A stretch of DNA of 36,884 nucleotides. Source: Chryseobacterium sp. (lineage in GTDB: Bacteria > Bacteroidota > Bacteroidia > Flavobacteriales > Weeksellaceae). Within the stretch, counting starts at the first letter, position 1. Each line of letters starts with the position of its first letter. The translations under genes and the position numbers were made by a program. Of the stretch, positions 28,035 through 36,884 are shown piece by piece. The notes under the pieces were generated by a model that ran no database searches, had not been told where the DNA came from, and saw only the letters and a program-made list of their open reading frames with translations. Location of the stretch: positions 1-36,884 of the forward strand of contig JADMKO010000038.1 in the NCBI GenBank assembly GCA_015478785.1. Reading direction: 5' to 3'.

Positions 28035-28970
28035 TCAGGATTCTACTTCCTCTTCTTTCAATTCTTCTTTATACTCTTTCAATTTGCTCCATTTGGCATG
28101 CTGTGAGGGGATGATGCGATAGCCTTTTCTCAGAGAATATACTTTGGTAAATTCCGCTCCGAAGAAGACCAGCATGCAGGAATAATTAATCCACATCATA
28201 ATAAGGATTACCGTTCCGGCAGTCCCGAAAGCTGAGGTAGGTTTGAATTCTGAGAAATAAAGACTCAGGAGAAATTTACCGAATGTAAATAAAACGGCAG
28301 TCATGAGTGCGCCTCTCCAAACCGGTTTCCAGCTGAGTTCGACATCGGGCAACACTTTGAACATCAGGGCAAAAAGAAAAGTGACGACTCCGAAAGCAAT
28401 AGCGAAATTAATAAATTCTGCCAGCAGATAGGTTTCGAGCCCAAAATATTGTGTAATCCAGTTATTGAAAATACTGATTAATGAAGATAGAACCATGGTA
28501 ATCATCAGCAGAAATCCTAAGATGAGGATCATTCCTAAAGAATTCGCGCGGTCGAGAAGAAATTTTATCACTGCTTTCTTCGGCGCAGGCTCCACATCCC
28601 AAAGTTCGTTCAGTGAGCGTTGCAACTGGAAGAATAAAGTGGTGGCACCAAAAACCAGAGAACCGATCCCGACAATTTTCATAAAAATATTTTCCTTGTC
28701 TATGAGTGCTCCCGCAATCATGCCCTCTATACTTTTAGAAACTTCACTTCCCATCAACCCGCTGATCTGTTTGCTGATTTCGCCCCGAATGGCTTCTTCT
28801 CCAAAAAAACCGCCGGCAATCCAGATGATAATAATCAACAGTCCAGGAATGGAAAATATAGCATAATAAGCCAATGCAGCAGCATCTTTGGAAGCGTTGG
28901 AATTATTCCACTCTTTAAAAGTATCTTTAATAACAGGCCATAAAAACTTGATCTTTTTCATTGTGATCAT
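28035..28970 (-). CDS. YihY/virulence factor BrkB family membrane protein
   Basis: SKDAAALAYYAIFSIPGLLIIIIW, TLFFQLQRSLNELWDVEP, multi-TM; alternative start MKKIKF at 28961. Confidence 0.92.
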   Translation of the reverse strand: MITMKKIKFLWPVIKDTFKEWNNSNASKDAAALAYYAIFSIPGLLIIIIWIAGGFFGEEAIRGEISKQISGLMGSEVSKSIEGMIAGALIDKENIFMKIVGIGSLVFGATTLFFQLQRSLNELWDVEPAPKKAVIKFLLDRANSLGMILILGFLLMITMVLSSLISIFNNWITQYFGLETYLLAEFINFAIAFGVVTFLFALMFKVLPDVELSWKPVWRGALMTAVLFTFGKFLLSLYFSEFKPTSAFGTAGTVILIMMWINYSCMLVFFGAEFTKVYSLRKGYRIIPSQHAKWSKLKEYKEELKEEEVES

Positions 28971-28997
28971 GTTACAATTTTCGTTCCTTCAGCAACA

Positions 28998-31316
28998 TTA
29001 AAACGGATACCCGATGGCAATATTCAGGATGAGATTGTCCCGGCGCCACTCGCTGCTTCCGAAATTTATTTTATCAAAAGTCCAGCGGTCGCCTTTTTCA
29101 TAGTACGGAACACGAAGCGGCATAGCAAGATCCAGACGCAAAATAAGAATAGAAAAGTCCAGACGAAGCCCGACGCCGGCTCCCACAGCGATTTCACTCA
29201 TCCAGTCTTTAGAGAATTTTGCTCCCGGCCGTGAAGAATCTTCATTCACCAGCCAGATATTTCCGGCATCGGCAAAAGCAGCAACGTTGAGAAAACTAAC
29301 AATATTGGCACGGTATTCTGCATTTAATTCCAGTTTAATATCTCCCGACTGGTCAAAGTAAAAACCGTTATTGTTTCGCGGATCATAACTTCCCGGCCCT
29401 AAAGTCCGTGCCCGAAATGCTCGGATGCTGTTGCTTCCGCCTGCAAAAAACTGCCTGGAGAAAGGAATATATTCCGAATTTCCATAAGGATAGGCAATTC
29501 CCGCAATAATTCTGGAGGCAAAGGACGTCTTTTCGGTGAACTTATGATAGAAGCGGAAGTCGTTTTCCATCTTGGCAAACTGGCTGAAAGGGATTTCAAA
29601 AATTTCTTTCTGATTTCCGTTTTTCGCATTGGCTCCCGACAGCAAACCTGCGAGGTTCCCCGCAAGATCCAGCATTCCCCGGTAATAAATGGTATTGGTT
29701 CTGGGAAGCATGGTGTTGGTGTACGTGTACGTATACACCGGCCCGAAAATAAGTTGCTTTTCCACAACCCGGCGCAGCGCAGGTGTTACTGCAATAGAAT
29801 CGTACAGCGGTGTGACATTGGCCGGTTGTACCAAAGTAATATCAATCAGTTTTAAATCATGCTCTTTTCGAACATTTTCTTTCCAGACATACCCGAAGGA
29901 AGTGTTGAAATTATTAAGCGTGTAATATTTGGTTCGGTTCTGAAATTCGTAACCCAGCGTGATATTGGTTCTGGGGACGAACGCACTGGAGGACGGAAAG
30001 CGGAAAGGTGCCACAATTCTCGGAATGGAAAGCTGTGCGTTAGCTCCGGCACGAAAAAGGTTGTTCGCGTCTTTCGGGCCGCCAATTTGAACATCAAATG
30101 CGCCGTAGGTTGAGATTTTCAACTGCTCAGCACCGCGGAAGATATTGCGATGAGTCCAGTTGAGGTTCACTTCGCTTCCGGCATAATTCGCAGAATTGGT
30201 TCTACCCAAAGCTTCCAGGCGAAGTGACTGCAATTCTCTCGGAGTCAAAAGATAATAGGCATCAAATTGATGATTGAGTGAGTCTGAAACCACAAATTCA
30301 TTCTTGACAAATTTAAAAACCCCAAGACTGATGAGGCGGTTCAGCGTGAGGTTATGATCCGCTCTGTTGTACAAATCTCCTTTTTTAAAATATAAAGCGC
30401 GGTCGAAAATAATGGGTTTGAATTTCTTATCAGGGTCCAGCACATAAATGTCATTATAGGTATGAGCCGTCAGCGAATCGGAGTGCATCGGAATTTCATA
30501 GGTTCTGTTGACTCTTCTTCTGATATCATAGTCAGAAAAAACGATCACATTATTGATTCTGAACTGTTCTGTGGCCAGCGGAGGAGTGTTGTCTTTCAGT
30601 TTAACCATCAATTCCACTTCCTGATTTTTGCTCACGGTACTGTCTGCCTGAACGATGATGTTGTCCGGATGGAAGTAATAAAAACCTTTTTCTTTCAGGC
30701 TGTTATCGATTCTTTCTCTTTCGGCTTTAATGACGTCCAGATCGAACGGGTCGCCTTTTTTCAGGAATGTTTTGTCTGTTGTATTCTGAATTTCCTGATT
30801 GATGACTGAAGAATCTGCGGGAAAACTTACGTTGCTGATGAGGTATCTTGTGCCGGGATGTACCGTGTAAATCACTTTGGCTTTTTTGTTTTTGGATACG
30901 GTATCATAGCTGGCTCTCACGTTGAAATACCCTTTGTTCTCGGAATAGTTTTCAATAATATCTTTGTTGAATTCCCGGTCTACATCACTGATGAGCACGG
31001 GTGGTTCGCCCAATTTGTATTTCATCCAATAACGGAAACCTTTGTCTTTTTCAGGTTCCTTGGTGATATTGTAAAAGAAAAGTTTAGGCCGGAGCCCCAG
31101 AAAAGAAGTATTGGGTTTCGGAACCAGGTTGTCTTCCAGAGCAGCTTTCAGTTCCTTTTTATCTTTCTTTTTTATTGTATCGCTGACGATATTGATTTCC
31201 GCTCCGGTGTACAGCATTTCGCCTTCCGCGAGATATTTGGTATTGCACGAAAGGAAAATTCCTGCAAGAGCTGCAGTAAGAAAATATTTGCTGAATGTAA
31301 AAGTATTTCTTTTCAT
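28998..31316 (-). CDS. tamL: BamA/TamA-family outer membrane lipoprotein (TamL)
   Basis: Lipobox IFLSC, POTRA-like region, C-terminal Omp85 barrel (GGSNSIRAFRARTLGPGSY); stop-start overlap with tamB. Confidence 0.9.
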   Translation of the reverse strand: MKRNTFTFSKYFLTAALAGIFLSCNTKYLAEGEMLYTGAEINIVSDTIKKKDKKELKAALEDNLVPKPNTSFLGLRPKLFFYNITKEPEKDKGFRYWMKYKLGEPPVLISDVDREFNKDIIENYSENKGYFNVRASYDTVSKNKKAKVIYTVHPGTRYLISNVSFPADSSVINQEIQNTTDKTFLKKGDPFDLDVIKAERERIDNSLKEKGFYYFHPDNIIVQADSTVSKNQEVELMVKLKDNTPPLATEQFRINNVIVFSDYDIRRRVNRTYEIPMHSDSLTAHTYNDIYVLDPDKKFKPIIFDRALYFKKGDLYNRADHNLTLNRLISLGVFKFVKNEFVVSDSLNHQFDAYYLLTPRELQSLRLEALGRTNSANYAGSEVNLNWTHRNIFRGAEQLKISTYGAFDVQIGGPKDANNLFRAGANAQLSIPRIVAPFRFPSSSAFVPRTNITLGYEFQNRTKYYTLNNFNTSFGYVWKENVRKEHDLKLIDITLVQPANVTPLYDSIAVTPALRRVVEKQLIFGPVYTYTYTNTMLPRTNTIYYRGMLDLAGNLAGLLSGANAKNGNQKEIFEIPFSQFAKMENDFRFYHKFTEKTSFASRIIAGIAYPYGNSEYIPFSRQFFAGGSNSIRAFRARTLGPGSYDPRNNNGFYFDQSGDIKLELNAEYRANIVSFLNVAAFADAGNIWLVNEDSSRPGAKFSKDWMSEIAVGAGVGLRLDFSILILRLDLAMPLRVPYYEKGDRWTFDKINFGSSEWRRDNLILNIAIGYPF

Positions 31317-34300
31317 TATTTAAATTCTACACTGTCCTTATTATGATTCCGGCGGTTTTTATTTCTTTCTTTTTTCCTGAAAATATCCCGGAATTTATTG
31401 TAATCCAACGTGATGATAAATCCTACTCCGGTTTCAATGATCTGTCCCTGCAAGGCAACCTGATATTCATTTTTTCGATACGCTCTCAGCATATACCTTC
31501 CGTCTTTGGAGAGGCTATAATCCACTGTTACATCGCCGGCAATGTTGGTGGTGTTTTCATTTTGGCGTGCATCTCCTTCCAGTCCGAAATTGCTTCCTAC
31601 TGAAACTTTCAATCTGTCATCAAGCAGTTTTTTGCTGATGTCCACACCGAGGTCTGTTCTTGTATTTCTGGCCCCGCTTGTGTAATCTTCTGAAGATTCC
31701 AGATCAAAGGTCAGATCTACTCCTTCAATAAGATCTGAAGCCAGATTATTCAATTGCTGAGACAGAATTTTACTGACACTCTGCCGCACCATGGTTCCTG
31801 CCGAAAGGCCGGCTTCGCTCTGGAAAGGATTCTCGCCGATAAAGCGGTTCAGCAATAATAACGCAAAAACCTGCTTGTTCATTTCTGCTTCGTCATTTTT
31901 TAGCTGTGCCAGTTTTGCTTTGGTATCATCCAGCACCTGAGTGGATACCGACACATTATCCTCATCGGTCGTAATGTCGAAAGTAATGACAGGTTTCAAG
32001 AGTTCACCGTTGAGTTTCAGCAAAGTATTGAACGGAATTCTCTGTTTGTACTGATTCATTTCTTCTGCCGACCTGCCGGAAAGCTGCTGCTCCAGCAAAT
32101 CGATGGGCGCCGCATTGGTTTTGTATACAGCGGTGATGTCGAGGTCCGCTGCGGTTGGTTCACCCGTCCAGGTGATGGTACTTCCTTTTTCAATATCGAA
32201 CCGGCGTTTCAGCATGCTGACAGAAAGTTCATAGGCTCCTTCTTCCACAACATAAACACCGACCAATGTGGTTTTTCCCGAAGGATCAATGCCGCCCGTG
32301 AGTTGCGCTTCGCCCTGAAGTTCCACGAAATCTCCGTTGGCTTTATCGATAATAATGGAGAGTTTGGCCTCTTTGTCCACTTCGATATTCACATTCACGT
32401 CCATTCCCTGAATCTTTGTTTCGGCAACCAGAGAATCGGCTTTGATGGTTTCCTGAAGTGCGATCTGATCCTGATCAATAAACTCCACAATACCTGCACG
32501 CTCCTGCAAAGAAGGTGTGGACTGAGGAATAATAAAAGTGAAATTGGTATTGTCGGCAACTGCAATTCTCCCGTCCACCCTGGGAAGATCCATATTTCCG
32601 CGAACCTGTAATGACGCATCCACAGCCAGAATTCCATACATCATCGCATCATTGGATTTTTCAGAATTCACCACTTTGAAATCCTGTGCATTCACATCGA
32701 GGTTAAAATTAAAATCCCGGTAAGTGTCTGTCAGGATTTCTCCGTCTATGACCAGAGCGTTTCCGTCTTTATCATTGATTTTAAATCTGTTGAATTCAAT
32801 TCCACGGCCGGTGAAGTCGATTTTATCATTAATATTCCGGAAGTCGCTGCCGGTTTGGGCAATCATCAGCCCGGCGTTATTGAATTTCAGGCTTCCGTTA
32901 AGGTCAGGATTCTCCGCGGTTCCCGTGATTTTCATATTTCCGGAAAGATAACCTTCGGTATTCGTGACCGCATTCATCGAAAACCCCTGAACCGTCTGCA
33001 TTTGCAGTTGGCGCATGTTCATGTCCAGATCAAAGGTTTCTGAAGTGGTATTGTAGTCGCCCAGAATTTTTACATCGTTGCTGTTTCCGGAAAGGGTAAT
33101 GTCTGCATTCAGCACATTGGCGGTGGTGTTGTTAACTTTCACATCCAGATTTCCAACGGGGCTTCCATACACGAGGAGGTTGGTAATATCCAGATCGGAG
33201 ACAAAGGTCATGTTGGTGTTCAGGTTGCGAAGCTGTGCCGTTCCGTTGATGGTACCCTGTGCTAAAAGAGAATCTTTTCTGATGATTTCGGTGAGGGTTT
33301 CAATTTTAAAATCTTTCAACGAAACATTCAGCGGACTATTGTTGGCCATAGATTCCGACTGGAGAAGGATTTCACTTCCCGCATTTGAAATCCGGAAATT
33401 GTCCGCAAAGATTCCTTGGTCACCGATTACGATTTTATTATCCGGCGCTACCGTCCAGTCGTTATAATTCAGTTTCAGGCCGTTGGGATTCAGAGCGATT
33501 TCTGTAGCTGAATTGACGGAAGCTGCTGTTCCGGCGATTAAATATTGGGTGACGTCTTTCTCGTCTTTTGTGGTGACGGAATATTGGATGATATTATCTG
33601 CAACATCTCCGCTGATGTTGATTTTATCCAGAGCAAAGCTTTCACTCTGCAAAGTTGCGACGTCCACTCTCAGCTGTAAAGCCTGGTCTTCATTGGTGAT
33701 GAGCAACGAGGCATCCTCCACGGTATTTTCTCCGTATAAGAGTTGGGGAATGCTTCCGTTCACTTCCAGTCTGCGGGAATCGGCATCAAAATTTCCGTTC
33801 AAAGTTATGGTTTCAAAACTTTTGAGATCGGGGGCAAACCTGCGGATCAGATCATCGTTTTTGATGCTGGCATTGAACGAGAAATGCTGATTTGGGTCGG
33901 TCTTTTGCAGGGTTCCGGGTTTTTGAAACTGATAATACTGATTCAATGTTTCCTGCAAGGCGCCGAAAATCTGGGTCATTTTGTATTTCCCTGAAAGTTC
34001 AATATCGGCAACTTGGGACTGGAGTGTAAGCTGATTCAGGCTGTCGGTAGAAACGGCGTTCAGGTACACTTCCTGCAGCGGGAAAATATCTTTGGTGTCG
34101 GAAATGGCAAAATTCTGAAGGCGAAGTTCACCGTTCAGGAAATCGGGGTTCAGGTTGGTAAAATCCCCGTCCAGTTTTCCGGCAATTATCATCGGATCCT
34201 GATAAAACCCGAGTTTATTCAGATCTAGGCGGACAATATCACCGTTTATTTTTACGGACGGATTATTTTCGTTGTATATTCCCGATGCGGTGAGTTTCAG

Positions 34301-36265
34301 GTTGGCATTCGGATCGTGGGAATTCAGGTTCAGGCGGTACGCAGCGCGCTTGATGTTTCCGTCCAGATTCATATTCCGGTAACGGTAACCGTTGTAATCC
34401 GCTTCTTTTACGATTCCTTTTACATCGGCATTGGCTTGGTTCAGATCAAAACTCCGGCCTTTCGCCGCAATCTGAGCCGTCACTATTCCGAGGTCTTTAT
34501 TCTGAATTATTCTGCCGATCTGCAGGTTCTGCAGGTTGGCTTTCACATCATACAATTCCTGGTTTTTGCGGCGCATATCGACCACAGCGTCCACGGTAGC
34601 ATTCCCCAAAGTTGATATCAGCTTCAGTTCGGTGTCCACCTGTTCTGTGGTTCCTTTCGCATTTCCGGATAGCGTGAAAAAAGAGGGAAGGGTAATGTTG
34701 GAAGGAATTGTTCCTTTTGGAACCAGATTGTAAATCGTTTTTGAAGCCGAAGAAAGTTCGCGGATATTAAGGTCATAAGACAAATGATCCGGATTCATCG
34801 CGTTTCTGATCTTTCCCGAGGCGTTCACCTTCATTTGATCCAGGCCGGAAAGCTGAAGGGTTTGGATATGCAGATCGTTCAGCGTTCCTCTCATGCGGGT
34901 GTGCAGATTCAGAATTGCGTTGGGATATTGGCTGAAAGGAGCGGTGTTTCTGAGATCGGGCGCAAAAGTAAGAAGGTCTGAGAAACCAATTTTAGAATTC
35001 CTGATATTCGCTGAAATCTTCACGGCGCCCGGATTTTCTGAAAGCTGTTCTATGGAATTGTAATTCAGGACAATCTCGTCGCGAAGGAGGGTTTTGGGTG
35101 TCTGTAAATACAGGTTTCTCAGGAACGCCTGCTTTTCCCGGTAGGCAAAATCGGTTCTGAATTTCTGAATGTTCAGTCCGCGGTTTTCACGGATTTCAGC
35201 ACTGTTTACCCTTCCTGCAAAGGTTCCGTTTTCCATTTTGAAATCTTCCAGATTCAGGCTGATGTTACTGAACTTCAGGTGATTGAAATCCGTTCCCTGG
35301 CGGGCTGGTGCGGCTGCGGTATTGTTGTACTCGGCCTGCACGTCGTCCAGAACCAGTTTTCCTAATAAAAGCGAGGCCGGTTTTTGTGCTTCTTCACTTG
35401 CATTTTCCTGCGGAGTTTCGGAATTATTATTGGAGGGAAGATAAAGGTCGGAACGGATTCTTGCTCCGACAAGTTTCAGGTTTTCGATATCGAAAGCATT
35501 ATTTTCGATATCGATTTTGTTGATCTTTGTGCTCAGTTCTTTAAAAATGACTTTTGCAGAAGTCCGTGAATTGTCGTCACCGTAATCTACATCGAAATTG
35601 GTGAATTTTACACTGTTCAGATCAATGGACATCGGTTTCTTCCTGTTCAGGGAATCGATTGTTTCTTCGACTTCTTCCGCCACTTCTTCTATGAGATCCT
35701 GCTGAAGTTTCAGTTTCAGTCCGTCGAGATCAATGTTGTTGAGGGCATAGTCGTTATTTTCCAGATCGAAAGTTCTCACTTTTGTATTCAGTTCATTAAA
35801 ATGAAAACGAATATCGTTTTGCGCCTGAAGATCGGTAAAAATGACACCGATGTCTTTCAGGTGGATTTTATCCAGCGAAATAATAAAGGGTTTGGAAGGG
35901 CTTTCCTCTGTATCTTCGGTAGCAAAAGCGTCCAGGATATAATCGAAATTGAATCTTCCTTCCTGATCGCGAACCACATGAGCGCGCACGCCTTCCATTT
36001 CTACGGAGGTAAGATCGGCTGTGGAATTGATAAGCTTCATGATGTGAAGGCCCACATCCAGTTTTTTAACAGACAATAAAGTATCCAGTTTCTCGCCTTT
36101 TAGGTGGAGGTTTTCCATAACGAGGCTGTTCGGGAAATCAATGTACACCCGTTCCAGACTCACATCGGTTTTGATTTTTTCCTCCAGATACACCACGAGT
36201 TGGTCTTTCACATAATTTTGTACAGCAGGAATCTGCAGGCTTAGAATCAGGCCAACAACGAGCAC
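31316..36265 (-). CDS. tamB: Translocation/assembly module TamB-like protein (true 5' end probably further upstream)
   Basis: 1649-aa AsmA/TamB-like beta-helical protein with C-terminal DUF490 region (SGRSAEEMNQYKQRIPFNTLLKLNGELLKPVITFDI); adjacent to tamL. Listed start is GTG and falls inside the signal anchor. Confidence 0.93.
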   Translation of the reverse strand: MLVVGLILSLQIPAVQNYVKDQLVVYLEEKIKTDVSLERVYIDFPNSLVMENLHLKGEKLDTLLSVKKLDVGLHIMKLINSTADLTSVEMEGVRAHVVRDQEGRFNFDYILDAFATEDTEESPSKPFIISLDKIHLKDIGVIFTDLQAQNDIRFHFNELNTKVRTFDLENNDYALNNIDLDGLKLKLQQDLIEEVAEEVEETIDSLNRKKPMSIDLNSVKFTNFDVDYGDDNSRTSAKVIFKELSTKINKIDIENNAFDIENLKLVGARIRSDLYLPSNNNSETPQENASEEAQKPASLLLGKLVLDDVQAEYNNTAAAPARQGTDFNHLKFSNISLNLEDFKMENGTFAGRVNSAEIRENRGLNIQKFRTDFAYREKQAFLRNLYLQTPKTLLRDEIVLNYNSIEQLSENPGAVKISANIRNSKIGFSDLLTFAPDLRNTAPFSQYPNAILNLHTRMRGTLNDLHIQTLQLSGLDQMKVNASGKIRNAMNPDHLSYDLNIRELSSASKTIYNLVPKGTIPSNITLPSFFTLSGNAKGTTEQVDTELKLISTLGNATVDAVVDMRRKNQELYDVKANLQNLQIGRIIQNKDLGIVTAQIAAKGRSFDLNQANADVKGIVKEADYNGYRYRNMNLDGNIKRAAYRLNLNSHDPNANLKLTASGIYNENNPSVKINGDIVRLDLNKLGFYQDPMIIAGKLDGDFTNLNPDFLNGELRLQNFAISDTKDIFPLQEVYLNAVSTDSLNQLTLQSQVADIELSGKYKMTQIFGALQETLNQYYQFQKPGTLQKTDPNQHFSFNASIKNDDLIRRFAPDLKSFETITLNGNFDADSRRLEVNGSIPQLLYGENTVEDASLLITNEDQALQLRVDVATLQSESFALDKINISGDVADNIIQYSVTTKDEKDVTQYLIAGTAASVNSATEIALNPNGLKLNYNDWTVAPDNKIVIGDQGIFADNFRISNAGSEILLQSESMANNSPLNVSLKDFKIETLTEIIRKDSLLAQGTINGTAQLRNLNTNMTFVSDLDITNLLVYGSPVGNLDVKVNNTTANVLNADITLSGNSNDVKILGDYNTTSETFDLDMNMRQLQMQTVQGFSMNAVTNTEGYLSGNMKITGTAENPDLNGSLKFNNAGLMIAQTGSDFRNINDKIDFTGRGIEFNRFKINDKDGNALVIDGEILTDTYRDFNFNLDVNAQDFKVVNSEKSNDAMMYGILAVDASLQVRGNMDLPRVDGRIAVADNTNFTFIIPQSTPSLQERAGIVEFIDQDQIALQETIKADSLVAETKIQGMDVNVNIEVDKEAKLSIIIDKANGDFVELQGEAQLTGGIDPSGKTTLVGVYVVEEGAYELSVSMLKRRFDIEKGSTITWTGEPTAADLDITAVYKTNAAPIDLLEQQLSGRSAEEMNQYKQRIPFNTLLKLNGELLKPVITFDITTDEDNVSVSTQVLDDTKAKLAQLKNDEAEMNKQVFALLLLNRFIGENPFQSEAGLSAGTMVRQSVSKILSQQLNNLASDLIEGVDLTFDLESSEDYTSGARNTRTDLGVDISKKLLDDRLKVSVGSNFGLEGDARQNENTTNIAGDVTVDYSLSKDGRYMLRAYRKNEYQVALQGQIIETGVGFIITLDYNKFRDIFRKKERNKNRRNHNKDSVEFK

Positions 36266-36470
36266 CAGAAGAGAGGCAATGCCAATCAGCGTGTATTTTA
36301 GTATCTTTTTCAGTGGGCTTTCAATAGGGTTTCAGCAAAAATAAGCATTTTAGCCACGCTTGTTTTATAAGATTTGAGAAGGAGGTTTATAGGATTATGG
36401 ATAGAGTGTGTTAATCGGCGATTTGCAAGCGATTCTGAATTTTTTTATATGTTACTTTTATCTCTCTCCT

Positions 36471-36712
36471 TGTTTATTATCTTTAATGGAATCGATGAAT
36501 CTTCGATTTATCTCAGTGTTTATTTATTGTTTTTAAAGAATCAATGCATCTACGATGTGCCTTGACGCAAAAATTAACCAAAAAGGTGCCTCTCTGTTTT
36601 TATTATTTTTAATGGAATCGGCGAACCACTTCGTTAGGTTTCAAGACTGGATCTTTGCCCATCTGATTTTATTTTTTTTAAAGGAATGAGCGAAACTCCT
36701 TCGTCGTTTTTT
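36471..36712. repeat. Four degenerate interspersed ~45-bp repeats with small hairpins
   Basis: Starts near 36471, 36519, 36596 and 36666; rough consensus TTTATT(n)TTTTTAAwGGAATCrryGAAnC..CTTCG. Confidence 0.55.
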
Positions 36713-36715
36713 GCT

Positions 36716-36863
36716 AAAAAAACATAAATTCCTTTTAGAAATATCTGAACTTGCTCGCATTCATGTTGAGGGGAATAAGGAAATTTTTGTGGCTCGCTTC
36801 AAACACCAGATATTTTTCTTACGTGATAATAGCACGACGCAACAACAGGAATTTATGTTTTTT
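36716..36863. repeat. Nested inverted repeat
   Basis: Outer perfect 16-bp arms AAAAAACATAAATTCC (36717-36732) / GGAATTTATGTTTTTT (36848-36863); inner 9-bp arms AAATATCTG (36739-36747) / CAGATATTT (36807-36815). Confidence 0.75.
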
Positions 36864-36884
36864 CTTTACGCCAAAAGCTCCTAG

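Noticed and set aside
29399-30113. Opposite-strand ORFs within tamL (e.g. 29399..29767, 29544..29855)
   Set aside because: Overlap a confident Omp85/TamL frame; no homology-like motifs.
36374-36565. 63-aa plus-strand ORF near the right end
   Set aside because: TTG start, spans two of the degenerate repeats, low-complexity hydrophobic translation; more likely noncoding.
36571-36641. Possible integron attC-like site (GTTAGGT core near 36633)
   Set aside because: No matching RYYYAAC partner at appropriate spacing and no integron integrase in the window.
36471-36712. CRISPR-like array
   Set aside because: Repeats too divergent and spacing irregular; no cas genes.

Overview
The window is a compact Bacteroidota chromosomal segment, most likely Flavobacteriia (Chryseobacterium/Kaistella/Elizabethkingia-like) judged from protein families and TTG-N17-23-TAnnTTTG promoters. 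Most of it is ordinary chromosome: a SufB(partial)-SufC-SufD operon, DUF3078 protein, rhomboid protease, DprA, GdhA, a secreted nuclease/phosphatase-fold protein divergent from a TonB-dependent receptor plus DUF5689 lipoprotein, a DUF6702 protein with an unlisted 49-aa membrane microORF, a tight operon of APH-type kinase / RapZ-C / MurU-like nucleotidyltransferase / LOG-family protein, an exosortase XrtF operon ending in a WG-repeat protein, a DUF6973 protein, AccD, FbaA, NadK, CBS protein, SPOUT methyltransferase, MutS, HI0933-like flavoprotein, YihY, and a TamL-TamB pair. I found no rRNA, tRNA, CRISPR array or intact transposon. The most interesting points are: (1) the kinase/RapZ-C/nucleotidyltransferase/LOG operon divergent from the XrtF operon over a very short intergenic region; (2) a perfect 9-bp hairpin that is both a possible accD terminator and a Shine-Dalgarno-sequestering structure for the DUF6973 gene; (3) a noncoding ~500-bp right end with four degenerate hairpin-bearing repeats followed by a nested inverted repeat with perfect 16-bp arms; (4) tamB has no canonical start codon upstream of its signal anchor. 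All family assignments come from reading the translations; no database search was run.
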